NCBI GenBank assembly: GCA_029962745.1
Contig: CM057154.1
Span: 19,782,857 to 19,846,856, forward strand
Source: Echinometra lucunter
Lineage: Eukaryota > Echinodermata > Echinoidea > Camarodonta > Echinometridae
Direction: 5' to 3'
Length of the DNA: 64,000 nt
In this document: in pieces, positions 45,428 to 63,178 of the stretch
Layout: each line of letters starts with the position of its first letter
Position numbering within the stretch: the stretch's first letter is position 1
The notes under the pieces: model-generated
What the model was told of the DNA's origin: nothing
Seen by the model: the letters and a program-made list of their open reading frames with translations, nothing else
Database searches by the model: none
Made by a program: the position numbers and the translations under genes

Positions 45428-46089
45428 GACAGAAAACTTCTAAGTTTTATCCAATTTTTTTCCAACCAATTTTATGGCATACAAGTACCTATTTATTCCC
45501 AGGCTCCATTCTTATATAGGTAGCCTGACAAGCAGCTGGTTCATAACATATTATCAGTCAACATGATCAATGACATTAGATTTTATATAGCTCATGACTA
45601 TGGACTTGAGACATGGATTCGGGGGGGGGGGGGGGGGGGGTCAAACTTGAATTAATGGGGTGCTGGTAACATGGGTCAGAATGTGCTGTCACTATGTCAT
45701 AAGCATTGTCCATCACATAGAGATCAATTGAATCATTAGATAGGTGCAGGATACACTAGTAACTTGTGAAAGAAATAATGCATAATGCACTACCTCATCT
45801 CTTAGTAAAGTAATTTTTTTAATGTGAAATCATGTTTATGTACATTAAATGTTGTACGTTTGTGACAAATGTGTTTAAGGATATTCTTGTTGCAAAGTGC
45901 AACTGATGTATTTTTTTTTATCCTTGACATGAAATAATTTTTGCCTTTATATCAATATATGTACTTTTATTATTTCATTATATTGCAATAAAATTGCACA
46001 ATGAAGAGATGATCTTTTGTGTATTCATTTAAAGTCCTTTGTGATTACGATAGATACAGTTATTTTTATGAAGTAATTTAGAATTCTGG

Positions 46090-46674
46090 GGCCTGTTTCT
46101 TGAAACTGTCCTATTTCATGGGCATCCCTCTGAAATGTGTGTTAAATCTACACCATGTCTCTATTGGTGAATTCTCACTTGGTCTACTCCCACTTTTTCT
46201 AATGCCTGTTTGGTCTCATCCCACATTGTGTAGTCCCATTTCATCTACAACCAGTTTGTCTAATAACCATTTGGTCTGATTGGCACTTAGTCTATTTACC
46301 ATTCTGTTTAATTTCCAGCTAGGCTATGCCCATTTCGTCAAGTACCCACTTGGTCTAACACCACTTAGTCTATCTGATTGGATTAACAGGTGATAAACTA
46401 AATTAGACTTATTAGACAAAATGAGGAAAACTAAGTAGAAAAAGTGGCAATTTTGATCATTAGACAAATTGACAATTAGACTAAAAGGGTATTAGACCAA
46501 GTGATGATTGGACCAAACAGCAATTAGACCAAAGTGATAGTAGACCAAATGGGTTTAGCCATGGTGATGTTAGACAATCTGGCAATTAGACTAACTGCCA
46601 GTAGACCAATTGGCTATAAACCTCTCTATGGATGTCCAAGCACTTAGACTTTGACAGTTTCATGGAACAGGCCT
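46090..46674. mobile_element. MITE (same family as 6517-6643) split by an insertion
   Basis: The left half (46090-46164: GCCTGTTTCTTGAAACTGTC, GGGCATCCCTCTG, TCTACACCATG) and right half (46623-46674: GGATGTCCAAGCACTTAGAC, CAGTTTCATGGAACAGGC) pair as the two arms of one small inverted-repeat element. They are separated by 458 bp of foreign sequence flanked by TCTCTAT. Confidence 0.65.
46165..46622. mobile_element. Foldback element made of iterated TTGGTCTA motifs
   Basis: The left half repeats TTGGTCTA/TTAGTCTA-type words on the plus strand (ACTTGGTCTACTCCCAC, CATTTGGTCTGATTGGC, CACTTGGTCTAACACC). From about 46400 the right half repeats the inverse (TTAGACCAAGTGATG, TAGACCAAATGGG, TTAGACTAACTGCC). 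The insertion is flanked by TCTCTAT at 46158-46164 and 46623-46629. No coding capacity. Confidence 0.7.
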
Positions 46675-47940
46675 CTGACAACCATGGATCAAAGATAATA
46701 AAGACGATACTCTGGTTCAAAAATGCTATCAAGTCCTATGCTTCTGCCATTGAAAGGGCTTGAATGGCAGCCATAACTCATTAATTAAACATTCATACTC
46801 CTTTATAGGAGATATCGAGAAGAGGTGTCCATAGCCTTGAATTAATTTGTGAGGTGGTCTGTCGTAAGAAATCACAAACGCATAACTATTTTGCATTGAC
46901 ATTATATTACTATATATTTAGAAAAAGATTTGAATACAGTTTATATACATAGGTAGTTATAACAAATCCTTGAACAATATTTGAAAATCAATTTTGATAA
47001 CCACTACTGTTTGTTATTTTCATTTCCACTCAAAACTATGGTAGAACCCCAACATGTAAAACTTTCATTTATCCTACGTATTCTTCTACATGGATCATAT
47101 TTCTACCATGATCAACAATACAGAAGGGATTGAAGAAACTTGTTGAATTAGCTAGATATGGAAATATCATTGGCCAAATTTCTTATCTTCATACTCTCAT
47201 GATTGTTAAGTTGAACACACAATAAAGTAGAAAATACATGAAAATGCATTTAGATTATTATGATGCACTAATACAATTTGGTAACTGTTAACCCTATACA
47301 AGATACATGAAGACATAAGTTTAAAATATTGTAAAGAAATTTGATGAATAGACCAATTGATAAATATAAATGAAAGAATGATAATGATACATGAATGAAT
47401 AAATTACAGTGATATTTGTTAGGCATTAATCCGTGAGACGCTTGTATAGTAAATGAGGTGGTAGGCAAGTCCAAGGTATGTAGTATGTCCAAGGTATTTC
47501 ATTGACGTTTCATTTATTGTTTATTTATTCATATTTAAATTGATCCATTTATCAGATTTATTTACATTTTTATTTCCTGCACATGTAGCAAAATATTGCA
47601 TTCATGGACATCAATCGGGGGAGGAACAGGGGGACAGCCTCCCCCCAAAATAGGAGTGGGGGACACCGGACACAATAGGGCATGTCCCCACAAAATAATG
47701 TTTGAAGAAAGGGACGCCTGAAAAAGCTCATAGAGTATGTTAAATTTCCCCCTTGTGGTCGTATCAGGTTGAATCAGGAGCCGTTGTACGCGGGTTGTTG
47801 TTGTCTTCTTTCTTTCTTTCTTTCTTTTTTCAAATATCATACCTGCGCAAAAACTTTGTCTGAGGGATACACATGTTCCCCTTATAACCCTCTTCCAAAC
47901 CCGGTGTTGTCACTCTATATTCAAAGGTGTAACCACGATC
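46675..47940. other. No gene recognised
   Basis: AT-rich intergenic sequence. A segment at 47620-47710 (GGGGGAGGAACAGGGGGACA, GGACACAATAGGGCATGTCC) looks repeat-derived, and a TTTC microsatellite lies at 47808-47828. No exon is supported. Confidence 0.5.
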
Positions 47941-47944
47941 GTTC

Positions 47945-48360
47945 GGCGACCTAGAATTTGACCCCTATTTCACGATGTTTCAAGTACATTTTCAGTCATT
48001 TTACTCCTGTTTGGCACACAACGGGTACAAATTGGCCTTTAAAAAACACCCCTATTTTTTGCATTCCAAGTACACTTTTACTAAGCCACCCCTTTCAAAT
48101 TCATTTCACGTCTGAGTCAAAAACAGAAAATTGCAAACAAGGAAGAGAGAAAAAAAAAACACCCTTTTTTTTTCATTTTCGAGTACAAGCTCAAAAAACA
48201 CCCTTTTTTCCATTTCGAGTATACAAGCTCATAAAAAAAACCTTTTTTCAAAATCGCGAAACAACATTTCATGTTCGCGAACATGCTCAAAAAAGACCCC
48301 CTTTTACGCGAAATTTCGAACGATCATGCGTACACGAAGTCAATACAGAGTGACCACACC
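47945..48360. repeat. Dispersed repeat with CAAAAAACACCC units
   Basis: Successive units of roughly 40 bp: CGAGTACAAGCTCAAAAAAC / ACCC / T run / CATTTCGAGTATACAAGCTC and GTTCGCGAACATGCTCAAAA. The layout of short phrases separated by T or C runs resembles parts of the 1.4-kb block at 14-17 kb (GATACCCTT phrases). Open frames across it are a by-product of the low complexity. Confidence 0.45.
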
Positions 48361-48439
48361 GCGGACTTACAAAGTCCGTATTCCACCTCTTCTTGTAATC
48401 AAGAGTTCTAATAAAAATCCTTAGTCATTATGGTGAAGG

Positions 48440-48690
48440 ATGATTTCTATCATTTTGTTTGAATTTGTTATTTCTGCATTTAATAACACGATACATAATA
48501 ATCTATTATTACAGAAAATATATATTATAACTCATTTTCAGACGTTAGCAATTTACTCCTAACATGCCTAAATACAAAGAAAATATGTTAACGGGAAATT
48601 AAAACATTTTACAATAATTAAAATTTGGAAACGCAGGAGTCCGTCATCATGAGCGAGTTGCTTGTCGGTGGCAGCCGCGAGACATGAAAG
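48440..48690. repeat. Third, diverged copy of a dispersed repeat
   Basis: TGTTATTTCTGCATTTAATA, ACACGATACATAATAATC and CAGGAGTCCGTCATCATGAG correspond in order to 14161-14400 and 16045-16270 (TTTATTTCTGCATTCAACAT, ACACGATACAACATAGCC, GAGATCGTCGTCATGAGCGA). It lies just beyond the stop codon of the first CTHRC1-like gene, and its relatives lie in the duplicated block. Confidence 0.6.
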
Positions 48691-48791
48691 GTACGTCCTG
48701 TTATAGCCGTCCTATACAGGTTCCGTATGTGGCCGCCGCACGTTTTCATGATCCGCCCCTCGGAAGTTGATAACTTCACCTTATTTTTTTT

Positions 48792-53746
<4,955 letters not shown>

Positions 53747-53749
53747 TTG

Positions 53750-56194
53750 TTATATTCCAAATTTAGTTTCCAAAAGAAAGGTATTTATTTCCGAATAGCA
53801 GGCACTTCCATAACACCATCGTTGAATGTTTAGTTACTAAGTTTTGCCTCTTTCTGCGCTCGTTTGGAAGAGCTCGGTGAGGAGTGAAGCGGTATAACGT
53901 CAAATGAGACTAATTATCCATTTCATTTCTCATTTATACTTCATGGAAGTAGAAAAAAATTAACATAACTAAAATCGATTTGGACCATCTCAAAAGCAGA
54001 TCCAACAAGGATCTATATGGGGCGCTTAAAAAATCGATCCGAGGAGGGAGAAATAATAGTTCACATGTTGTTTTTTGTTTATTCTACGCCCGGGATATAC
54101 GCACTCCTAGGATCGGAGATGTCTCCAGTCTTCACCGCCCAATATTTCGATGCACCACGCCCGCCCCCCCCTTACTGTTGCATAAGCTTTTTCTTTTTTT
54201 AAAACACCAGATGAATAATTTGCCGAGTGTGAACGTGTGATTGTGCACATAACATAGTGGCACCCTCCAATATTCTCAAAACTTCTGTTAAAATGCTAGC
54301 GATGATGATGATGATGATGACGGTGATGATCCACAGTCTTTATACGACATCATATTATTTCTGTTTAAAAACAAACGCGCAGGACCCTTCTGCTAAAACA
54401 GGTGAGTTTTGAGGCATGATTAGAAAGCGTTCTAGACGAATTCCACAAGCGAGAAAAACACGATCTCCGAATACTTTGAAATGTTCTACTGGTACCTGGA
54501 GAGTGACGCCGGATGAGCGTCGGCCAGGACCATCGCAAAAGACTTTCCAGTAATCTAAGGAAAATTCAGAAGCTTTATCCATCTCCCTTCGAAATGTTCA
54601 AACATTATAAAGTGATATACATGATTGATTGAATTTTTTTCCTCGAGTTTACTTTGTCGAAAGTCAGAGCAATCGTGTTTGTCGGAAAGTCTATAATAGT
54701 TATTAAATTATCAACCATTGTAACGCGATCATTTTTAGGTGGTCCGTCATTTTTTATCTTTTAAATTTTTTTAGCCTTTTCGACAAATTTTCACGTATTT
54801 TGTCTGTAAGACTTTTTCATTCAAACGGTTCAAAGACATCATTGTCCATGAATACATGTGTGTGTGTGTCTTGATTTTTCTAGGACTGAATGAAACACTT
54901 GAGAGTTATCATGGTTGGTAAGTGAGAAAACGGATTTTTCTCTATCTATGAGAGCACTTTGGGGCAGTAAAGCCTATAGTTGAAGGGCACTTTGGTGTTT
55001 TGTTGTTGTTGGGTTTTTTTTTTTGGGGGGGGGAGTGTTAGACCCCCTTCCTGAAGGAACTATTGGTCGGTTTTTATATTTTCAGAATGTGTAGCCATAG
55101 CTCTTCCTTCTGACAAAATTTGGTACACGGGCCTTATGTGGAAAATTTTCCCCATTATTAAGGGCCGTCTGACAACCCCTCCCGACGGAAAATTTTGTCA
55201 GTTTTTGTGTTTTGGTAATGTTTTAATCATACCACTTCCTCCTGACAAAGTTTGTGCATATGTTAGATGGGGTGAAATCACCCCAACTTCGGGGCCCTTT
55301 TGGGAGGCCCTGGGGGCTACCTCCGGCGGATATGTTCGGTCTGACAAGCATTTTGTGAATGGGATGGATGGTCTACCTAACTTTAAGGGGTCAAATGTAA
55401 AATGGGGTGAGTATTTCGGGACAGGCTCCTGGGCTATTAGTTTTAGCCGAGGGAAAAGAGCAGATAGTGTTCAGTAAGGTGTATCACACACAGTGGTCAA
55501 AGTCACAGTCTGACTTATATGGAATGATTTCAATGCAAACACAGTTTATTCACGATATGGCAATTTATATATTTTAACCAATTACGTATTGATAACTGAA
55601 GTACATTAAAAATCCTTAGAAAATGAACGATGTTCAGAAGGCCTAAAATCGATTAGATAATAATCATATCTCACTTCCAATGACAAACCGTATAAGAAAT
55701 AGGCTATTTCTTATAAAAATTCTGATAATGGCATTGAGCTTTTAATTTTGCACGAACAACAAATTTTTAACATCTTTGCTGAAATGATAAAAATCGAAAA
55801 TGTTCATACCGTGCTTAGTATGGTAGGAAAATAAAAAGAATGAACAAGATAATGATTATTTACATTCCGAACGATATATTAAACAATATTTCACAACCAC
55901 TAGAATGGCGACTCGTCAAACGCATATAGATCTCTAACTATGATACAAACAACATATAAACTTTTGTTGCAAAACAACAATATAAAAGAAATTATTCTTT
56001 GAAGTTATGGAAAGGGAAATATCAGTCTTTCATGATGTTTAGAAAATTTTGACATGATTACTTACTATTTTCGTTGGGGGGGGGGGAAGTAAACGACTTG
56101 ATGTATACATTTAGCGAATGATGTGTCTACAGAAACAAATCTGTTACTTACTTTAGTAATATATGGAACAATACACATGCTTATAATTACATGA

Positions 56195-56236
<42 letters not shown>

Positions 56237-56880
56237 TATTTTTCTCATACTCTCTTACAATTTTCATACTCCAAGTTCGCTTTGAGATCGAATCGTCAGT
56301 ATTAATACTGAGTGGCTTCTTCGAGCAGTCACATTAGGTAAAAACATTCGTGTAAAAATGTTGGAAATGCACTGCGTGCAAATACTGCAGGGTCATGCCC
56401 CATGCCTAGGTATGCAATTAAAACATCGTCAAAATATCTCCTTAATCAAACAAAGATAGAATTATAAAGAAGGCAAAAAAAAATTGCAGTGGGGACTTTT
56501 GTACATACACCCATCTATATCGATCAGAGGGGGTATTCGATTTTTTCCTTACTATTCTTTGCTCAGAAGTATTGATCGTGCCATACAAAATAACACTCTC
56601 CCTTCCCATTCGCTTTTTACGCAGAATAGTTGAACAAAAGAATGACAATAATAACATTAAGTCTGACAAAGATACGTAAACTTTTTTTCCGAAACGGTAT
56701 ACGACCTAGAATTAATCTACCAAATAAATGTCTATTAATAGCCCTTGCTAATTATATAACTAATTCCTCCTTTGACACTACCTTTGACAATGGTGTATAG
56801 CATCGGAGGGAAGTGCGTCATCAGAAAATTGCCGCAAATCATAGTTATCATCGCTACAGGACAGTAGTACAGTGTGGTCC
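53750..56880. other. No gene recognised upstream of CTHRC1-like A
   Basis: This stretch lies between the two CTHRC1-like genes and should hold the promoter of copy A near its left end. It contains a GAT microsatellite (54301-54331), a CT microsatellite (56194-56240) and a diverged internal duplication at about 55070-55250 with an open 113-codon plus-strand frame (55136-55477) of no recognisable kind. A minus-strand frame at 54355-54582 is also unrecognised. Confidence 0.45.
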
Positions 56881-56884
56881 ATTC

Positions 56885-57125
56885 TATAACATCTGCCTGA
56901 AATAATGGCCGTACGCAGCGGGGGGGGGGGGGGGGGGGGGGGCATGGGGGCAGTTGCCCCCCCCCCCCCGAAATTTTGAAAACTTACATTTTCTTACTGA
57001 AAATTTCACAAAATTCATCAAAAGTGTGCACCAAATCCTTCAATTTCACTTTTTTAAAAATGCAAAAGCGCCCCAATGACAAGCTCGGTCGGTTCGCTCC
57101 CTCGCTTTCAATAGACACCATTTTG
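56885..57125. repeat. CCGTACGCAG repeat, truncated copy
   Basis: GGCCGTACGCAGCG, a G run, GGGGCAGTTG, a C run, then TTTTGAAAACTTACATTTTC and CACCAAATCCTTCAATTTCA. The same order recurs at 58977-59255. The right terminus (CTGCGTACG) is missing here. Confidence 0.7.
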
Positions 57126-57567
57126 AGGAATACCATCTACGTATAACTTGGGCAGTTCTCTATATACATTCAGGAGAGGAAATGTATTGTAGAAATGCAT
57201 CTACTTTTCTCTCTTTTTTTGTGAGTTATATATTACAAATTACTTAATTTCGGAGTGTAAATTCAAGCTAAAAAAAGTGGCCTCCGCTCCAATCATGGTG
57301 CTATCCACTCCAAAGGGAGCGTGACTTTCACAAATGGCGCCTGGGTGACGTCCCGGTGACCTGATGACCTTGAAACACTTGATTGACCCCTAGTTTAAAG
57401 AGTAGATGTCCACTCCATAATGTTCAGATGTGGTAACGATTTTTTTTTTTTTTTTTTTTTTTTTTTTAGGTTATCGCAGTTTGTTCAGAATATTCCATGG
57501 ATACAAGTCCACACAAGAAGTCTTTAACAGGACCTGGAACTTTGATGATCACTGTACTGGCTTGCTC

Positions 57568-58606
57568 CTAGTCGTAAGGAGACTTTGTCACTTCCTCGAT
57601 CATGATATGGCTTGCGCTATTCCACCCGGTATAGCAGTCGTAGGTCCCATACCCGCTGCATGCTCCGACATAAAATCCCACCGTCACACTGCCAGCACCG
57701 ATCCCGTAGCAGTAACCTGGAATATGAAAAGTTTGATAATGATTATGACGACAATGGTAATGTTAACAATAACAGGCCTAATAATATCAGTAATTATGAC
57801 GAAAATAATAAGAGCAGTGATGACAATAATAGTGATAATAATGATGATGATAATAATAATAATAATAGTAATAATAATGAGGATGATGATGATGATGATA
57901 ATAATATAATAATAATAGTAATAATAATGATGATGATGATGATGACGATAATAATTATAATAATAATGATGATAATAATAATAATGATGATAATAATAAT
58001 AATAATAATAATGATGATAATGATAATAATAGTAATAATAATAAACTGATAATGATGATAATTATAGCAATTATGATGATAGTAAAGAAAATTAATGAAA
58101 ATATGCCTAACAATCAATAGTAATTAAGTAATGCTAATAGCAGCAGTGATAATGATGATAATTTGAATAACAAAAAACAACAATAATACTTATTACAACA
58201 ACAGAATCAATATATGTTTCTTTCGACAGGGTAAAATATAATAAAATTTCGTAATATTCCATACTGTCAAAAATAGAGTTTACTCACCCATCATGACCCT
58301 GGGCCGATGAAGGTTGTAGCTGTTGTAACCCGATGCATACACCACTGCTTCAATCTTGTTTGGGCTGGAGCATTCAGCGTTATTAAAGGTGAAGTACCAC
58401 CTGCAACAGCCCGTCCCCGATCCAGCTAGCCGAAGGTTGCCCGACCAGGAGACGTAGAGAGCCGTGTCGGAATACTGCTTGGTAAAACTGCATGTCTAAG
58501 AATTCAAAGATATTTTTGGAAAAGGTCATAATGGTAATGATAGTAACAGGTAAAAATGATACAAGAAATATTATCATTTATATTGATAACGATGATGGTG
58601 ATGAGA

Positions 58607-58651
<45 letters not shown>

Positions 58652-58744
58652 GCCACTAGGCCTATATCATTATATTATCATCAACATCGACCCCATCATC
58701 ATCAATCATCATCAGTCATCATCATTATTATCAATAATTTTACC

Positions 58745-58809
<65 letters not shown>

Positions 58810-58848
58810 TATAGTAGTAGCAGCAGCAGCAGCAGTAGCAGCAGCAGC

Positions 58849-58897
<49 letters not shown>

Positions 58898-61888
58898 TAT
58901 AAGGAGGCCTATAGTAGACCAAAATATTAGTGATATACTTGTATAATAAAGAAAAAACGATGGAAAATATTTGTGCCATGGCCGTACGCAGCGGGGGGGG
59001 GGGGGGGGGGGCAGGGGGCATGGGCAGTTGCTGCCCCCCCCCCCCCCCATTTTGAAAACTCACATTTTTTTTCTGAATATGTTCATAAAATCCACCCAAA
59101 ACTGCACCAAATCCTTCAATTTCACTTCTAAAAATGCAAAAGTGCCCTCGTAACCAGCTTGGTCGCTTCGTTCCCTCGCTTCTGAGTTTCTTCAAAAAAT
59201 GTACGCATCTTGCCCCCCCCCCCCCCCAGGAAAAAAATTCTGCGTACGACCCTGATTTGTGTGTACATACGTATTGGTATACAAGAAAAGTTATTGTCTT
59301 AACCCCATAACTGATTAAAAAATATATATTGGAGAAGGGAAGATGCATGTGAAATCATCACCGCCCCCGCCTGCACATTTAGAGGCTTTTAGGGAAAATT
59401 AGAAAAATCATTGATCTTTTAATTTCTAGTATCTTTATAGTAATCAAATTTTTGATTCACGTAAGCTAAATTTTGAAGATACAAGTATTAAAATCTTTGC
59501 CTACCCTGAACAACGTTTGAAAGCATTTTTCCTTTTTTAACACTTGCTCACGTTGGTCATGTTGGTATTCAGGTGTCTATAGCATGTTCATTTATTTGCT
59601 ATACGATAAAAGAGCAATGTAGATAAAATGCCCTGCTCAGGGGCATAAGTGCCGCGACGGGGATCTAACCCTCGACTCTCGCGTCTCCAGTCATCAGGGC
59701 ACCTCTATTGAAGGCAATTTTGCTATCAACACCCCTCCACCCATCCCTTCCAAAGCCCAAACGGAAAATTGGTTTATCGACGCCTCTTAGTGGGAGCATT
59801 GTGACAGGGCGGTGAAGGCTCTTAATTGCCTCTCAGCTCATACGAGAGGTCCTGGGTTCGATCCTCGCCCTGCGGTTACATCCTTGGACAGGGTGTTTTA
59901 CTCACATGTGTCCCTTTTGACCTAGGTGTATGAAATGGGTATTGGGTAATAATAATTGCAGGGCCAGCAGGAAGAGCAGTACTGCTGTGGCTACTCTGGT
60001 ATTTTATGTGTGACTTGATTTGCCGAATAAAATAATAATAATAAAACCGAATTATTATTATTTTTTATCATTAACCCATTGCGATTATTTTACCTTGTAC
60101 AATCCAGAATCTGAACCATCTGCGTGTTGCCACCACGAACATTGTCTCCAGTTTGAGGATACTGGGCTAGGTGCCCCTGGCTCCCCTTGGGGCCCTGGAG
60201 GACCTGGCGGTCCTGCTGGCCCGGGAGAACCTGCTGAACATTCCTGAAAAATATGATGCGTAATGAAAAATCTGAAGTTAAGAGGTTAAATTTCCTGTCG
60301 ACCGTCATACCTTTAAACGATTAAAGCTGTTGGAATTTAGTGACCTAAACTTACACACAAAGTATTTTTTTAAATTTATAAATGTATAGTTTCCAGCTGA
60401 ATTCAATAATTCAATCTGTTCAACTGCAACTCAGAAATTCACACAAATAATACCATAAAGCGCTAATCATATTCATTTACCTATACTCTAGGCTCAAGCT
60501 ATATATATATAATATTTTGCTTGCCAAATACAAAACTCGCTTTAGTTATTACAATTAATGTTTTCATCATCATAATCATGCTGTCTTTATTTTGGCGTAC
60601 CGTATTGTGCTTAGAAGCAAAATATTTTGTCTCAGTATGTTGTGTTCTGACTGCATTGTTACTTAATTATTCATCATGGATTTCACTGACATGTTCAAAC
60701 ACCATATTCTAATTTTTTTCAAAACTATGCGTGAATTTTGACCTAAATGCTAGCCCATTCACTTTTTCTATCTCTATAAACTTGAACAGAAATTTAGATG
60801 TACGCTGCTTAGTATTAAGTAAATTTGCCAAGTCATTTTTTAAAAGTCCAACCAACTCATTATTCTGCTACAACTCGTTTATTATTATTAGTTTTATTAT
60901 TTTTTTTTTTAAATTACAATAATTTTGTCATTCTGTTATTCGGTAACATTTAATGATGCAAATGCCATATCTCTTCTGTTTCTTTGTAATCTATCTCATC
61001 CACATCCCTATTCCAATTTCCTTCATCTGATAATGCTGAATAATGTTCGGATGACGATGTTCTTGTATCAACACGGTTTTGTATTGCCATCATGACTTGT
61101 CTTCGGTGCCCCCACCACAAAGTTTCGGGTGTTCGCCTCTTCCTTTGTAACATATTCATGTGTATTATAAACACATTGTTAATGTTTCGGAAGGAAACAA
61201 ATGTAAATTTCAACCCCTACCCCGATATTCTAAATATTCCCAATGACGATGCGTTGGCAATAAGATAATGAAATCAGCAACAACGACTCAATAAACACAA
61301 CAAATAAAGGGAATACATTCCGTGATCGTTTGTTTTCATTTTTTTCCATGTCATTACAAGGGATTTAATGAAATATAAGTTTCGTCAGAGACGTCATTGA
61401 AAACTACAATTAGGCCGTAGTAAGGCTTGTTCAAATAATTGTCTTCCGTTGCTTTCTTTTTGTTTTCGTTTTCTAATAAGATAAAATTACTGCTCTGAAC
61501 ATTCACTAATCATCTTGCAGTCACCAAATCACGCACTATCTCTCTTTTTCACTCACCCACTCCCTTCTTCGCCTGATATATCTCTCCCTCTCTCTCTCTC
61601 TCTCTCTCTTCTCCCTCTCTTTCTCTTCCTCTCTCTTTTTCTCTCCCCCGTCTCCCACCCATTCCGATGACTCTTCGCGGCTTTTTGTATGCACCACTCT
61701 TATTAGACTCAACACAATCAAGACTGACGAGTTACCACCATTGACCATGATCTACAATTTACCTCAAGAACGACCTGTCTTCGGTAGACCTCTGCCTGTT
61801 CCACGCCTTCCACAACTTTCAAGATGGCGCAACACAAGAGAAGAAGACCAACACAGGACGAGAATCCCATCCACTCTCTTGCACTCAT
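57568..61888 (-). CDS. CTHRC1: CTHRC1-like secreted protein, copy B
   Basis: Four coding exons on the minus strand, 61888-61763, 60243-60094, 58495-58288 and 57716-57568 (phases 0, 0, 1), give 210 residues. Exon 1 has a signal peptide (MGFSSCVGLLLLCCAIL) and VEQAEVYRRQVVLE, matching copy A. Exon 2 has seven Gly-X-Y triplets after ECSA and then NWRQCSWWQHADGSDSG. Exon 3 has [20 protein letters not shown] and [19 protein letters not shown]. Exon 4 has YCYGIGAGSVTVGF and GWNSASHIMIEEVTKSPYD. The last two exons are nearly identical to copy A at nucleotide level. I see no counterpart of the 27-base microexon, but phases allow direct joining of exon 1 to exon 2. MSAREW at 61888 is taken as the start; the Met at 61870 is an alternative, and the frame is open further upstream. 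Confidence 0.9.
57795..58058. repeat. ATA/ATG-rich compound microsatellite
   Basis: Mixed (ATA)n, (ATG)n and (AAT)n units with interruptions in the last intron of CTHRC1-like B. Low-complexity open frames across it are not genes. A further (ATG)n tract lies at 58605-58650. Confidence 0.85.
58746..58900. repeat. GTA trinucleotide microsatellite with GCA patch
   Basis: (GTA)n interrupted by TATA at 58809 and by a (GCA)n patch at 58818-58850. It lies in the intron between exons 2 and 3 of CTHRC1-like B. Confidence 0.9.
58977..59255. mobile_element. MITE-like repeat with CCGTACGCAG ends, full copy
   Basis: The left end ATGGCCGTACGCAGCG and right end TTCTGCGTACGACCC are inverted repeats around about 275 bp that includes paired G and C runs. 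The interior matches 56885-57125 (ACCAAATCCTTCAATTTCAC). It lies in an intron of CTHRC1-like B. No coding capacity. Confidence 0.65.
59790..60045 (+). mobile_element. tRNA-derived SINE
   Basis: A B box (GGGTTCGATCCTCGCCCTGC) is preceded by a tRNA-like head (GGCGGTGAAGGCTCTTAATT). The body has CCTTGGACAGGGTGTTTTAC, TAGGTGTATGAAATGGGTAT and CTGGTATTTTATGTGTGACT, and the tail is (AATA/ATA)n. It lies in an intron of CTHRC1-like B, antisense to the gene. Confidence 0.65.
61583..61650. repeat. CT-rich microsatellite
   Basis: (CT)n with TCC interruptions, starting about 110 bp inside intron 1 of CTHRC1-like B. Similar tracts at 52651-52708 and 56194-56240 make CT repeats a recurrent feature of this gene neighbourhood. 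Confidence 0.8.
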
Positions 61889-61889
61889 A

Positions 61890-63028
61890 TTTACTTGTAT
61901 TTGATTCCTTATGTAGTTATCCAATTTATGTTTGCTTTCCAAATAACGATATCAAAACATCGGGATCTGATGCTGTAGAGCGAGTGCCTTATGAAAGTAT
62001 GAAAAGGCCTCTCCTTTGCCTGAAGTCCTTATATTGTATATTCAAGAAGACAACGCAGAAATGGGATGCGCTAACATCAAAACGAGACAAATGGTTCATT
62101 TCGCTTTTCTTGTCACTGCAAGATCTAAGCTTTAACAATTGCCATATCGATTAAGACCACTGTAATAAAGAATCTACGGACCGCTTACTTCAAGGGGAGG
62201 TAAAAAAAATCGATGATTCGGGTTGGACGAAACATGGACCCTTCCGTAAGCTCATCAACCGCAGGTAGACGCAGGGTGGACAGAACCGCAGCCGTGGCCT
62301 CCCCCTTGACAAAATAAAGTTAGCGGTTATACTCCATATATATACGCTTCCAAACCAAGCACCCCGCCCCTCCCGATAAACGCCCTGTTCTTCTCTGTGC
62401 ATTCCTTGAATTTATTGGTCAAATTGTTAATGTATATCAAAGGAAAAACGACTCCAAACCTAAAGCAGGTATCAGCAGAGAATAGAGTTCTTCACATTGC
62501 ACACTGAGGCTGTATGATATTCATGAGTGAATGGATAGATTATTCTCAAAATCTGAGATAAGGGACTTAAATGGGTGTCATTGAAAACAAAATATATCGG
62601 ATGGTACTCGGCCAAACATTCATGGATCTCCGTTTTTTCTTTTTATCCTCGGGAGTTTTTTTTTCTAATCTTACACTATGCACGTTATAGATTTGTGTCA
62701 CATAGTGTTCATGTATGTATTTAGTTTAAGTTTTCAGTTTATTTTCGTATTTTACATTCATTACATGATAGGTCAGAAACAATAACACTGCCCAAATTAT
62801 TCTTACAAAATGTAACCAAACAAATGCAGTCCATATATAGATACAATTTCATGGTGTTTTAAATGAAATCAGACTAAACTTGCGGTGAAAATATGAGGGA
62901 ATTCATTTGAAACCTAAGCTTGTAGGTTGTAGATTTCCTTACAAATGAATAAGAACAGTCTATTTTACTTTGATTAATATTAGATATATTTGTGTTTTGC
63001 TATATCGTCCTGGAGCGTGTACTTGGAA
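61890..63028. other. No gene recognised upstream of CTHRC1-like B
   Basis: Probable 5' flank of the gene. Several open frames exist on both strands (for example 62190-62402 minus) but none has a recognisable protein or splice context. A segment with TCTATACTCCATATATATAC-like AT-rich sequence near 62330 is the only TATA-like stretch noted. Confidence 0.4.
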
Positions 63029-63178
63029 CTCTCTAAATTCCTTAGATTGGAAATCAATCTACAAGATTGTGGTGGGGGACCAATCCAAAATTAGATTGAG
63101 AAAAAGATTGACTTCTAAATCTATTAGATTGAGATTTTCAATCTAGTTATGGATTGGTCCCTCATTGAATTTAGAGAG
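63029..63178. mobile_element. MITE, CTCTCTAAATTC ends
   Basis: A perfect 12-bp inverted repeat, CTCTCTAAATTC and GAATTTAGAGAG, bounds 150 bp. The interior repeats AGATTGGAAATCAATCT and GGACCAATCC in both orientations (GGATTGGTCC on the right). No coding capacity. Confidence 0.7.

Noticed and set aside
57430..58117. Long open frames across ATA/ATG repeats
   Set aside because: They are triplet microsatellites lying over a CTHRC1-like exon and its intron; the frames are artefacts.
58712..59348. Leucine- and threonine-rich minus-strand frames
   Set aside because: They translate a GTA microsatellite and a MITE with G and C runs.
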